A stretch of 64,000 nt of DNA, from NCBI RefSeq assembly GCF_040045035.1, contig NZ_JBDZDS010000002.1, forward strand, positions 434,001 to 498,000, given 5' to 3'. This document shows, piece by piece, positions 35,910 to 44,505 of this stretch (its first letter is position 1; each line of letters opens with the position of its first letter). Source of the stretch: Pseudaminobacter sp040045035 (GTDB lineage: Bacteria; Pseudomonadota; Alphaproteobacteria; Rhizobiales; Rhizobiaceae). The position numbers and the translations under genes are program-made. The notes under the pieces are model-generated. The model was given only the letters and a program-made list of their open reading frames with translations, did not search any database and had not been told where the DNA came from.

Positions 35910-35958
35910 CTACCATGGAATTGAGCCGCGCGGAAATCTGAGTGGCCGGCCGACTGAA

Positions 35959-36592
35959 AACGGCGGCCTTGATGCCTTCGTGGGCATCGGAGACGACGAG
36001 CTTGACGCCGCGCAGACCGCGTCTTGTCGGCTTTCGAAGGAACTCCGTCCAGATCGGCTCGGCCTCAGATGTGCCGCTCTCCATGCCCAACACCTCGCAC
36101 CGTCCGTCGGCATTGACGCCGACGGCGATGACCACGGCGACAGGGACGATGCGCCTGCCACGCCGGACTTTCAGGTCGGTGGCGTCAATCCAGAGCTAGG
36201 GCCACTCGCCCTCAATGGGCCTGTCGAGGAGAGCCTTCACGGAAACTCAGGAAATAGCTGCCAGTCCGGAGCTTCGGAATACGCAACTCAACCGTCCCGG
36301 CCCGTGTTTCCCAGTCCCGGTCGCGATCGCCGTTGCGCCGGGCAAGTCGGAAGGCATTCTTCTCGCCGTAGCCCGCGCCCGTCTTCGCGCCGACCTCCAG
36401 CGCCATCAACTTCTCGGCGGCGAAGCCAATCATCGCGCACAGCAAATCTGCGTCGGCGCTCTTCTCAACGAGCGAGCGCAGGTTCTTCATGTCGTCGGTC
36501 ATCAGTGGTCTTTCCATCAGGTTGGTCTTCAACAACCCGACCCTACCGGAAAAACACCGGTGACCACCCAGCCAGCTACACCCCTCCTTGGA
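35959..36592 (-). mobile_element. IS256-family element, N-terminal half and other end, decayed
   Basis: On the minus strand it encodes a transposase start MTDDMKNLRSLVEKSADADL (ATG 36502) through ELRIPKLRTGSYF. An internal deletion of roughly 60 codons follows, then VKALLDRPIEGEWP, a stop codon where a Tyr would be expected, WIDATDLKVR, and ADGRCEVLGMESGTSEAEPI to VVSDAHEGIKAAV, where homology stops at about 35959. The missing continuation (WQRCRVHF...) is exactly what begins the other half at 33821. The outer end GCTACACCCCTCCTTGGA is at 36575-36592. Confidence 0.85.
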
Positions 36593-36734
36593 GTCGCGTT
36601 GGGCCGAGATTCGGCAGCCTGCTTTGGAAAAGGAACAGAACGCGAATTGGAAACCGTCTACCAGAAGTGGAAACCGCTGGCAGCGCGATACACTGGCAAA
36701 GCAGCGAGAAAAGCACTAATATCAAGAGGTTGAT
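36593..36734. other. unassigned DNA between IS relic and tRNA-Lys
   Basis: About 140 bases, visibly richer in A and T than the neighbours. The plus strand carries a short open frame ending LETVYQKWKPLAARYTGKAA, which may be a remnant of a gene end, but I cannot place it in a family. It directly abuts the 3' end of the tRNA, a common attachment position for integrative elements; no integrase or flanking repeat was found. Confidence 0.35.
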
Positions 36735-36810
<76 letters not shown>

Positions 36811-36921
36811 ACTCATCCCCGGCGCCGCCGGTGATGGGCGCGATATAGCCATACCTTTCTGGCCTGTCCAGCCCCCCGAACACGCATTTGTCGTGAAAGT
36901 TTCAAATCTTTTTTCCGCCAC

Positions 36922-37836
36922 TCACGCGAAAAGCAGGCCTTCCGCCACTTTCACGGCATTTCCGCCGATACGAGCTGCAATCATTTTTGTGCCCTCGACG
37001 TCGATTTCGAGCCGTATCCGCGACGGTCGACCCATTTCCATGCCCTGTTCGATCCAAAACTGAGTCGGCCCCTCGGCCAATTCGTCGAATCGGGCAATGG
37101 CTCCGGAGAAGGCGGCGGCAGCCGAACCGGTGGCAGGATCCTCGTAGGAAGGCGTGCCCGGCACGAACATGCGCGCATGGAAGGCGCTGTCATGGTGAAC
37201 CGTGTCGCGCGTGTAGACATAGGCGCTGGCGCGCTTGCCGTCGCCGCGTTGCGGGGAAAGCTCCATCCAGGCCTGGTTGTCGAGCTTGGCCCTGCCGATC
37301 ACATCGAGCCCGGCGACCGGGATGGTGATGTAGGGCACGCCCGCGGTCCATAGGCCGACTCGATGATTCTCGAAGCCGAGTTCATGCGGCCCAAGCCCCA
37401 GCGCCGCGCCCACCACCTCCGGTTCGACGTTGAGCTCCAGTTGCCGCGGCAGCTCGGGCAGGTCGAATTCGGCGAAAGTGCCGGTCGAGTTGCTGGAGAT
37501 TGCGCAGCGCAGCAGGCCGATATTCTCCTCGAGCATCAGGATCTGGTCCATCCCCTCCGTTCCGGCCAGCTCCGCCAACGCGATGGCGGTGCCCACCGTG
37601 GGGTGACCCGCAAAGGGCATTTCGTACACCGGCGTGAATATCCGCACGCGCGCCTTGTGGGCTGGATGCTGCGGCGGGGAAACGAAGGAAGTCTCCGAGA
37701 GGTTGAACTCGCGCGCGATTCTTTGCATCGCGGCCGTGTCGAGCCCCTCCGCATCGAGCACGATCGCCAGCGGGTTGCCGGCCAGCCCCTCGGTCGTGAA
37801 CACGTCGTAGACGAGATATTTCCTGCCCTTCATCAT
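36922..37836 (-). CDS. PhzF-family isomerase/epimerase-like protein
   Basis: 304 residues. The protein starts YLVYDVFTTEGLAGNPLAIV and has the catalytic-type glutamate in REFNLSETSFVSPP (near residue 48) and the family motif MPFAGHPTVGTAIALAEL; DPATGSAAAAFSGAIARF is the second-domain counterpart. PhzF itself acts in phenazine synthesis, but most family members are unassigned and no phenazine genes are nearby. Either of two adjacent ATGs (37836, 37833) can start it. Confidence 0.9.
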   Translation of the reverse strand: MMKGRKYLVYDVFTTEGLAGNPLAIVLDAEGLDTAAMQRIAREFNLSETSFVSPPQHPAHKARVRIFTPVYEMPFAGHPTVGTAIALAELAGTEGMDQILMLEENIGLLRCAISSNSTGTFAEFDLPELPRQLELNVEPEVVGAALGLGPHELGFENHRVGLWTAGVPYITIPVAGLDVIGRAKLDNQAWMELSPQRGDGKRASAYVYTRDTVHHDSAFHARMFVPGTPSYEDPATGSAAAAFSGAIARFDELAEGPTQFWIEQGMEMGRPSRIRLEIDVEGTKMIAARIGGNAVKVAEGLLFA

Positions 37837-37944
37837 TATATTCCCCTGCCCGCAGGCAAACATGAGCGAAATTTAACTTGTATTGTCGGCTCCCAGCCCC
37901 GAGTTGTCACGCGGTAGGGACGCTAGAACATAGAGGGGGCCGTC

Positions 37945-39231
37945 ATGGACCAGATTGTCAATCGGCCAGCGACGGATACGCCGGACGACGTCGCGGAAGC
38001 GCTGGGACTCAACGGAAAAAGTGGCAAGGGCAGCCGCCGACGTGGGTGGCTCTATGCGCTCGGCGCGCTGGTGCTGATAGGTGCGGGCGCTGCCTATCTC
38101 TGGGCCGCGCCCTCCTCCACAAAGGTCAGCTATACCACGGTGCCGGCCGCGACCGGCAACCTCACCGTCGAGGTGTCGGCCACCGGCACGCTGCAGCCGC
38201 TGACGCAGGTGGAGATCTCCAGCGAGCTGTCCGGTGTCGTCCGCTCGGTTTCGGTCGAGGAAAACCAGCAGGTGCGCAAGGGCGACGTGCTGGCCGAACT
38301 CGACACCACGCGCCTCGTGGCGCAGATCGAACGCGCCGAAGCATCGGTCAAGGCCGCCGAAGCCAAGGTCACCGACGCCCGCACCACGCTGAAGGAAAGC
38401 GAACAGACGCTGGCCCGCTCGAAGCAGCTCGCCCAGCGCGGCATGGTGGCCGAGCAGGCGCTGGAGAGCGCCGAGGCCGCGCGCGACCGTGCCGACAGCG
38501 CGGTGGCCAGCGCGGTGGCCAATCTGGCCATCGCCGTCGCCGAACTGAAGCTGCAACAGGCCGACCTCGAGAAAAGCACGATCTATGCACCGATCAACGG
38601 CATCGTGCTCACCCGCTCTGTCGATCCGGGCCAGACGGTCGCCTCGTCGCTGCAGGCGCCGGTGCTGTTCGTGATCGCCGCCGACCTGAAGCAGATGGAG
38701 CTGAAGGCGGCAATCGACGAGGCCGACATCGGCGCGGTTGCGCCAGGCCAGAAGGCCCGCTTCACGGTCGACGCCTTTCCCGAGCGCCGGTTCGACGCCG
38801 AGATCCGCGACATCGCCTATGCCTCCGCCACCACGGAAGGCGTCGTCACTTACAATGCCCGCTTCGACGTGGACAATGCCGAGATGCTGCTGCGGCCGGG
38901 CATGACGGCCACCGTCGCCGTCGTCACCCGCGAAGCCAAGAACGTCGTCACCGTGCCGAGCGCTGCCTTCCGCTACCGCCCGCCTGCGCCGCAGGCACGC
39001 AGCGGCTGGAGCCTGCAGAACCTGTTCATGCCGCGCATGGGTCGCCCCGGCGGCGAGCGCCAGCGGCAGGCCGCTCCCGACGGCACGCGTACGCTCTACG
39101 TGCTGAAGGACGGGGCGCCGGAAGCCGTGAAGGTCAAGACCGGCTCCACCGACGGCGAGGACACGGAGATCCTGTCGGGCGTCTCGGCCGGAGATCTCGT
39201 CATCACCGGCTCCGGCCAGGCGCGGAACTGA
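37945..39231 (+). CDS. MacA-like periplasmic adaptor of an ABC export system
   Basis: 428-residue membrane-fusion protein. The N-terminal anchor is about residues 33-55 (GWLYALGALVLIGAGAAYLW). A lipoyl/barrel half-motif, TGTLQPLTQVEISSELSGVV, precedes an Ala/Glu-rich helical hairpin (about 115-200), then IYAPINGIVLTRSVDPGQTV completes the lipoyl domain. With the two following genes it forms a MacAB-type tripartite exporter for macrolides, peptides or other compounds (family knowledge; substrate unknown). The ATG has a purine-rich site about 6 bases upstream. Confidence 0.9.
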   Translation: MDQIVNRPATDTPDDVAEALGLNGKSGKGSRRRGWLYALGALVLIGAGAAYLWAAPSSTKVSYTTVPAATGNLTVEVSATGTLQPLTQVEISSELSGVVRSVSVEENQQVRKGDVLAELDTTRLVAQIERAEASVKAAEAKVTDARTTLKESEQTLARSKQLAQRGMVAEQALESAEAARDRADSAVASAVANLAIAVAELKLQQADLEKSTIYAPINGIVLTRSVDPGQTVASSLQAPVLFVIAADLKQMELKAAIDEADIGAVAPGQKARFTVDAFPERRFDAEIRDIAYASATTEGVVTYNARFDVDNAEMLLRPGMTATVAVVTREAKNVVTVPSAAFRYRPPAPQARSGWSLQNLFMPRMGRPGGERQRQAAPDGTRTLYVLKDGAPEAVKVKTGSTDGEDTEILSGVSAGDLVITGSGQARN

Positions 39232-39237
39232 GCCGCC

Positions 39238-39942
39238 ATGGCCGAAAAGCCGCTTATCAGCTTCGACAAGGTGCGCAAGAGCTACGGCCAGGGCGAGGCC
39301 CAGGTGCACGCGCTGGCCGGCGTCGACCTCACGATCCGCCGCGGCGAGTTCGTGGCGATCATGGGCCCTTCGGGCTCGGGCAAGTCGACGGCCATGAACA
39401 TCATCGGCTGCCTCGACACGCCGACTTCCGGCCGCTACGGCTTCCTCGGCGTCGATGCCGGGCGGCTGGATCGCAACCGGCGCGCTGTGCTGCGCAACCT
39501 CTACATCGGGTTCGTCTTCCAGGGCTACAACCTGCTGCCGCGCACCACGGCGGCCGAAAATGTCGAGCTGCCGCTGATCTATCGCGGCGTGGCACATGGC
39601 GAGCGGCGCGAGCGGGCGCTGGAAGCGCTGGATCAGGTCGGGCTTTCGGGCCGGCAGAACCACACGCCGGCCGAGCTTTCGGGCGGCCAGCAGCAGCGTG
39701 TGGCGATCGCGCGCGCCATCGTCACCACGCCGACCCTGCTGGTGGCCGACGAGCCGACCGGCAATCTCGACACCGCGCGCAGCCACGAGATCATGGAACT
39801 GATGACCCGGCTCAACCGCGACCTCGGGCTCACCATCGTCATGGTCACGCACGAGCCCGACATCGCGGCCTATGCCAAGCGCACGATTGGCTTCCTCGAC
39901 GGCAATATCGCCTCCGACACGCTGAACGAGGAGGCCGCCTGA
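39238..39942 (+). CDS. MacB-like ABC transporter ATPase
   Basis: 234 residues. Walker A GPSGSGKST (near residue 42), signature LSGGQQQRVAIARAI, Walker B TLLVADEPTG and the switch His in VMVTHEPD are all intact. It resembles the LolD/MacB ATPase group. It lies 6 bases after the adaptor gene, and its stop overlaps the permease start. Confidence 0.95.
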   Translation: MAEKPLISFDKVRKSYGQGEAQVHALAGVDLTIRRGEFVAIMGPSGSGKSTAMNIIGCLDTPTSGRYGFLGVDAGRLDRNRRAVLRNLYIGFVFQGYNLLPRTTAAENVELPLIYRGVAHGERRERALEALDQVGLSGRQNHTPAELSGGQQQRVAIARAIVTTPTLLVADEPTGNLDTARSHEIMELMTRLNRDLGLTIVMVTHEPDIAAYAKRTIGFLDGNIASDTLNEEAA

Positions 39943-41150
39943 TGCTTTGGGAAACGGTCCGGCTGGCACTGCGCTCGATCCGCCGCAACGTGCTGCGCTC
40001 CTTCCTGACGCTGCTCGGCATCGTCATCGGCGTGGCCGCCGTTATCGCCATGATCACGATCGGCTCGGGCACGACCGAGAAGGTGAAGGGCGACATCTCC
40101 AAGCTCGGCAGCAATCTTCTGGTGGTGCGCGCGGCGCGGCCCGAGCGTGGCGGCCCCGCCTCCTTCACCCCGCGCCAGCTGGAGGAAAAGGAGCTGCTTG
40201 GCCTGCGCAAGGGTCTCACCAGCGCCAAGGCCGTGTCGGCGGCCTCCCAGAGTACCGTGCGGGTCGTCTATGGCTCCGAAAACACCGCCGCCAGCGTGAC
40301 TGGCACCGACATCGAGTTTTTCACCGCGCGTGACTGGAACCTGTCGTCCGGCCGCATCTTCACCGAATCGGAAGTTCGCGGCGGCGCCAGCGTCTGCCTG
40401 CTGGGAGAGACGGTTCGCAAGCAGTTCTTCGGCACCGGCGATCCCGAGGGGCAGGCAATCCGCGTCAACCGCACCAGTTGCAAGATCATCGGCGTGCTGG
40501 AAAGCAAGGGCACTTCCGGCTTCGGCCAGGACCAGGACAATGTGGTGATGATGCCGCTCGGCGCGTTCCAGCGCCGCATCTCGGGCAACCGCAACATCGA
40601 CGCGATCTATGTCGCCGCGCAGGACGGCGTAGCCACCTCCGCCGTGCAGGAAAGCATCGAGGCGATCATGCGCGACAGCCGCCGCATCGCCCCCGACGCC
40701 GACGACAATTTCGAGGTGCGGGACATGACCCAGATCGCCGACGCCATGGCGAGCGCCACTGCCACCATGACCGGCATGCTGGGCGCGGTTGCCGCCGTCA
40801 GCCTGCTGGTGGGCGGCATCGGCATCATGAACATCATGCTGGTGTCGGTCACCGAGCGCACGCGCGAGATCGGCATCCGGCTGGCCATCGGCGCGCATGA
40901 AAAGCACATCCTGATCCAGTTTCTGGTCGAGGCGACGGTGCTGTCCTTGCTGGGCGGGCTCATCGGCATCGCGATCGGGCTGACGCTGGCGGGCGTGGCT
41001 TCGCTGACGCTGTCCATCCCCTTCGCGCCGAGCATCCCGATCATCCTGCTGGCGGTCGGCTTCTCGGCGCTGATAGGCATGGTGTTCGGCTTCTTCCCGG
41101 CGCTGCGCGGCGCCCGCCTCGACCCCATCGACGCCCTGCGGCACGAATAG
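39942..41150 (+). CDS. MacB-like ABC transporter permease
   Basis: 402 residues with the MacB layout: a first helix near residues 18-45 (FLTLLGIVIGVAAVIAMITI), a periplasmic core of about 220 residues, then three C-terminal helices in the FtsX-type domain (SLLVGGIGIMNIMLVSVTER and LSLLGGLIGIAIG), ending ALRGARLDPIDALRHE. The ATPase is a separate gene here rather than fused as in E. coli MacB. Start codon and upstream stop share a base (TGATG). Confidence 0.93.
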   Translation: MLWETVRLALRSIRRNVLRSFLTLLGIVIGVAAVIAMITIGSGTTEKVKGDISKLGSNLLVVRAARPERGGPASFTPRQLEEKELLGLRKGLTSAKAVSAASQSTVRVVYGSENTAASVTGTDIEFFTARDWNLSSGRIFTESEVRGGASVCLLGETVRKQFFGTGDPEGQAIRVNRTSCKIIGVLESKGTSGFGQDQDNVVMMPLGAFQRRISGNRNIDAIYVAAQDGVATSAVQESIEAIMRDSRRIAPDADDNFEVRDMTQIADAMASATATMTGMLGAVAAVSLLVGGIGIMNIMLVSVTERTREIGIRLAIGAHEKHILIQFLVEATVLSLLGGLIGIAIGLTLAGVASLTLSIPFAPSIPIILLAVGFSALIGMVFGFFPALRGARLDPIDALRHE

Positions 41151-41160
41151 GCTTCCGGGC

Positions 41161-41877
41161 CTACTCCGCGCCGGAAAAATGCCAGGCGATGATCGGCGGC
41201 ATGTGTCCCTTCAGCCCTTCGGGCAGGTCGCCCTGGCTGCGGATGACAATGGGCCCTTCGATCTCGGGATCGGGATCGCCGGCCACGAAGTCGCGGATGC
41301 CGGCGGCGATCTCGTCGGCGTCGGCATCGAGGAAATAGCGGCGGAAGATCGTCGTGCCGCTCGGCGTCGACAGGGCATAATAGCGACGGCCGCGTCGTAC
41401 TTGGCCAAGGTCGAGGCCGGTTTCCTCGCGCACCTCGCGGATCATGTTGAAATCGACGTCGGCAACCCCGTCCACGAAGTCGCCCGGCTCGAAGGAGCCG
41501 GCCGCGAAATAGACGCTGCCGGCATTGATGGTATGCTTGCCCATGCGGATCGCGATCAGCGCATTATCGCGCGAAACCAGCACGGCATGGGCGTAGGTAT
41601 GCTCGGCATTCGGCACGTTCTCGCTGCGCCGCCAGAGCAGGAAGGTGGCGAAGCGCACGGCATGGCAGCGCCCTTCTAGCCTGCCGCCGGCATAGGACAG
41701 CTGCGACAGGAGCACCACCGTTCCGTCGAACAGCGCCGGGTTGGCGGCCTTTTCCAGGAGCCAGTTGCGCCTGATCGCTTCGCTGTTGTCGGTCTCGAAC
41801 GGATGCGGACCCGGCTCCAGGCGCACGTCCACCGTGTCGACCGGCAGGATGACGTTGCGTGGGATGTTGAAGCTCAT
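41161..41877 (-). CDS. Nudix-like hydrolase
   Basis: 238 residues. The second half of a Nudix box, MIREVREETGLDLG near residue 145, is clear, preceded by AAGSFEPGDFVDG. Spacing between the glycine part and REVREETGL is longer than in the standard GX5EX7REUXEEXGU pattern, so the metal site may be atypical. Substrate unknown. It starts 3 bases after the stop of an upstream EEP-type gene and is co-directional with it. Confidence 0.8.
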   Translation of the reverse strand: MSFNIPRNVILPVDTVDVRLEPGPHPFETDNSEAIRRNWLLEKAANPALFDGTVVLLSQLSYAGGRLEGRCHAVRFATFLLWRRSENVPNAEHTYAHAVLVSRDNALIAIRMGKHTINAGSVYFAAGSFEPGDFVDGVADVDFNMIREVREETGLDLGQVRRGRRYYALSTPSGTTIFRRYFLDADADEIAAGIRDFVAGDPDPEIEGPIVIRSQGDLPEGLKGHMPPIIAWHFSGAE

Positions 41878-41880
41878 GGC

Positions 41881-42993
41881 CTACCTGATGTTCAGTGTGA
41901 CCGCCACGGGACAGTGGTCGGAGGCCTTCGGCCGATCCCAGCCGGCCCGGGGGTAGCGTTCCACCTCCTGACCGGGCGGGAATATAGTGCGCCAGGGCTG
42001 TCCGCGCCGGACGATGTCGGGCACGGCGGCGGCATTCTCGCGCGCCAGCGCCGGCGACAGCAGAATATAGTCCAGCTGGCAAAGATGGCGTTCTTCCGGC
42101 CCGCGCGTGTGGAAGAGCGTCCAGCGGTCGAGTTCGGGCCGCCGTTCCACCACGTTCACGGCAAAGCCGTCCTCAAGCAGGATATCCAGGCAGGAACCGA
42201 TCTCGTCGACAACCCGGAAGTCATAGCCCGTATAGGCCTCGCCGGCGATCACCACACGCTGGCGGTAGTCGTTGAAGTCGCCGCAGATCACCCAGCGCCT
42301 GTCGCCGGCATGGTCCTTGCCGAAGCGGTTCTCGATGATGCGGCGCACCGCGCTTGCCTCGGCGATGCGGATGGGCCTGGATGCTTCGCGGCCCGTCAAG
42401 CCGTTGCGAAACCCGCTCATCGACTTGAAGTGCACGGAATAGATGGTGAGCGGCCGGCCGCCGATCTTCACGTCGATCTCCAGGCAGTCGCGCCGGAATA
42501 TGCGCTCATAGGGCTCGATCCCGATCGTCGCCAGCTCCGGCGTATGGAGGTCGAACTCCTGGAAGGTGTGGTGGGCGTGGCTGGTCATGCGCACGAACTC
42601 GATCGGCTCGCCGTCGCGGGTTTCGTTGCGCATCATCACGGCCACGTCGATTCCTCGCGTGTCGTTGCCGGAGGCGATGTATTTCTGGCGGTAGCCCTGC
42701 CCGACCATCTTGAACAGGTAGCCATATTCGAACGCATTCAGCGCCTGGATGTTATCGACCTCCTGCATGCACACGATGTCAGCCCGCGTCTCGGCAATGG
42801 CAAGCGCGGTCATCTGGCGCATGTCGTCGGCATAGGCGATGGCGCGCGCCTGCTCCAGCGGCCTGTATTCGGCCTCATCCTTGATCTCGAACAGGGCCAA
42901 GGTGCGGTCCTGGTTGAGCTGGTTGCGGAAACCGGAATAGTCGAACCTGTTCATCAGGTTCTCGACATTGAAGGTGGCAAGACGCAGCGACAT
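41881..42993 (-). CDS. endonuclease/exonuclease/phosphatase-family protein
   Basis: 370 residues. EEP-fold motifs appear in order: LRLATFNVENLM (Asn), ADIVCMQEVDN (catalytic-type Glu near residue 74), VICGDFND (Asp/Asn near 232) and KASDHCPVAVTL (Asp-His near 358). Members hydrolyse phosphodiester or phosphomonoester bonds in nucleic acids or small molecules; nothing here fixes the substrate. No signal peptide from the chosen ATG at 42993. It is probably co-transcribed with the Nudix gene. Confidence 0.88.
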   Translation of the reverse strand: MSLRLATFNVENLMNRFDYSGFRNQLNQDRTLALFEIKDEAEYRPLEQARAIAYADDMRQMTALAIAETRADIVCMQEVDNIQALNAFEYGYLFKMVGQGYRQKYIASGNDTRGIDVAVMMRNETRDGEPIEFVRMTSHAHHTFQEFDLHTPELATIGIEPYERIFRRDCLEIDVKIGGRPLTIYSVHFKSMSGFRNGLTGREASRPIRIAEASAVRRIIENRFGKDHAGDRRWVICGDFNDYRQRVVIAGEAYTGYDFRVVDEIGSCLDILLEDGFAVNVVERRPELDRWTLFHTRGPEERHLCQLDYILLSPALARENAAAVPDIVRRGQPWRTIFPPGQEVERYPRAGWDRPKASDHCPVAVTLNIR

Positions 42994-43073
42994 GGCCGGA
43001 GCATTGCCTCCAAGCGCCGCCAATAACAAGCCCCCTACGCAACGTCGTGATCTCCAAGTGAAGGGGAACGGGA

Positions 43074-43098
43074 GGAACTTTCCCGTTCGCCATGCGTT
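43074..43098 (+). promoter_or_regulatory. EcfG-type general stress promoter (GGAAC-N16-CGTT)
   Basis: GGAAC at 43074-43078 and CGTT at 43095-43098, exactly 16 bases apart, in the divergent gap upstream of the glycine-rich BA14K gene. Start of transcription would be near 43105, leaving an untranslated leader of about 80 bases. A second GGAAC at 43065-43069 has CGTT at only 14 bases and is not counted. Confidence 0.6.
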
Positions 43099-43186
43099 CA
43101 CTCGCGACGTCCGATAGTGGCCCAACTTTGTGGCCCACGCCAATCGCAGGCCTTGAGCCGCACGGACCGTTTCCTTGGAGATGAAA

Positions 43187-43918
43187 ATGAGACGCTATCT
43201 CACAACACTCGCATGGTCGGGATTGCTGAGCATTGGAGCGCTGTCCGGCGCACCTGCGTTTGCCGGAAGCATTGCCAGCGCCTCTATTCCCGACATCGCT
43301 CCGACGGTCGACGCTGCCGGCCAGGCTTTCCGCACCATTCCGCCAGGCGTGGTGGACGGCGGCGTTTTTCATCTAAGCTGCGGCACCGCGGCGCGCTGCG
43401 ACCAGGGCGTCCTGCAGCCGGGCGTCCTCATACACAGGCAAAATGACCCGTTGCCGGCCGATCCCGGCGGCGTACAGCTCGTCCACGGCGGCGGCGGTGG
43501 CGGTGGCGGTGGCCACGGCGGCGGCGGTGGCCATGGCGGCGGCGGCTTCGGTGGCGGCGGCTTTGGTGGCGGCTTCGGCGGGCATGGTGGCGGCGGCTTT
43601 GGCGGCTTCGGCGGCCATGGCTTCGGCGGCTTCCACGGAATGGGGCGCTTCGGTAACGAAGGCTTCTTCCGCCGCGGTTTTGGCAACGGCGGCGGCGGCG
43701 ATGGCTGGTACGGCTTCGGCCTAGGCTATCCCTATTATGACGACTACTATTCCAGCGACTACTACGGGATCTACAACCCAGGCTATTACGCGTCGCCTGG
43801 CTACGGAGTGACGAACTCGCACATCGCTTGGTGTGCCGCCCGCTATCGGTCGTATCGGCCCTCCGACAACACTTTCCAGCCGTACTACGGCCCGCGTCAG
43901 GAGTGCATCTCGCCTTGA
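43187..43918 (+). CDS. secreted glycine-rich protein with BA14K-type C-terminus
   Basis: 243 residues. Signal peptide with cleavage likely after APAFA (about residue 26). Residues about 97-170 form a Gly/His/Phe-rich low-complexity region (repeats of GGGFGG and GGHGG), then a Tyr-rich part (YPYYDDYYSSDYYG) and a C-terminal motif CAARYRSYRPSDNTF typical of BA14K immunoreactive proteins of Brucella and rhizobia. Probably exported or surface-associated. ATG 43187 is preferred because GGAG lies 6 bases upstream; ATG 43181 is an alternative. Confidence 0.82.
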   Translation: MRRYLTTLAWSGLLSIGALSGAPAFAGSIASASIPDIAPTVDAAGQAFRTIPPGVVDGGVFHLSCGTAARCDQGVLQPGVLIHRQNDPLPADPGGVQLVHGGGGGGGGGHGGGGGHGGGGFGGGGFGGGFGGHGGGGFGGFGGHGFGGFHGMGRFGNEGFFRRGFGNGGGGDGWYGFGLGYPYYDDYYSSDYYGIYNPGYYASPGYGVTNSHIAWCAARYRSYRPSDNTFQPYYGPRQECISP

Positions 43919-43947
43919 GCGGCAGAGCCAGCAGCGGAACATTGCGG

Positions 43948-43969
43948 AAGGGCGCCTTGCGGCGCCCTT
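43948..43969 (+). terminator. hairpin after the BA14K gene
   Basis: Perfect 9-base stem AAGGGCGCC / GGCGCCCTT with a TTGC loop, 29 bases after the stop codon. Only a short CTTTCC follows, so termination may be weak. The strong stem position still suggests a 3' end for the gene. Confidence 0.5.
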
Positions 43970-44081
43970 TCCAATTCCGAAATCGAGAAGACTTGCACCC
44001 CTCGGTTAAGCATTTTTTTAAGCCTGCAGTCCCTATGTGTGCCGCATCACTTGCCTCAGGCAAGCGCCGAGGGAGTGCCTT

Positions 44082-44375
44082 ATGACCGATCCGGAAGCTG
44101 CCGAACAGCGACGACAGCATCGCCAGCGCGTGCTGAAGGGCGCCTCGATCCTGACGGGCATCGCGAATTCCGAGGTCAAATGCACCATCCGCAACATGCA
44201 CAAGGACGGCGCGGAACTTAAGGTTTCGATCGACACGCATGTGCCGCAGGAATTCCTGCTCTACGTCCCGGTCGACGGCATCGGTTACGATGCGGTCGTG
44301 CGCTGGCGCAAGCAGGATCGCATCGGCGTCCAGTTCACCGGAACCAGGCCGAAGCCGAGCTGGCACTACGGCTAG
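44082..44375 (+). CDS. PilZ-domain protein
   Basis: 97 residues. The RRQHRQRVLKGASILTG part resembles the RxxxR c-di-GMP-binding motif of PilZ domains, and the second motif region falls in IRNMHKDGAELKVS, where the usual D/NxSxxG serine is replaced (NMHKDGA), so binding is uncertain. Single-domain PilZ proteins act as c-di-GMP effectors. A GGDEF protein is encoded at the right end of the window but is not linked. The ATG has GGGAG about 6 bases upstream. Confidence 0.85.
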   Translation: MTDPEAAEQRRQHRQRVLKGASILTGIANSEVKCTIRNMHKDGAELKVSIDTHVPQEFLLYVPVDGIGYDAVVRWRKQDRIGVQFTGTRPKPSWHYG

Positions 44376-44406
44376 CCGGGATCGCTCGCAAAAAGAGAAC
44401 AATACC

Positions 44407-44439
44407 AAAAGGCCGGCGGATCGCTCCGCCGGCCTTTTT
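44407..44439. terminator. bidirectional rho-independent terminator between PilZ gene and ilvC
   Basis: A 10-base perfect stem GGCCGGCGGA / TCCGCCGGCC with a TCGC loop, flanked by AAAA on the left and TTTTT on the right. It can therefore stop transcription from both convergent genes. Confidence 0.9.
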
Positions 44440-44505
44440 GTCAAATCCGCGATCGGGCTTGCTGCGGCTCGCCTGCAGGCAGAGCCGCAACACGCCCTGA
44501 CCGGC

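Noticed and set aside
37878..39941. Long alternative frame running through the adaptor and ATPase genes into the permease
   Set aside because: The real adaptor and ATPase frames carry intact family motifs; the alternative is low-complexity Arg/Gly/His-rich. Only its last part, the permease from 39942, is real.
43489..43640. Short tandem GGCGGC-type DNA repeat that could be taken for a satellite or array
   Set aside because: It is the coding sequence for the Gly/His/Phe-rich part of the BA14K protein; the repeats are irregular and follow codons.
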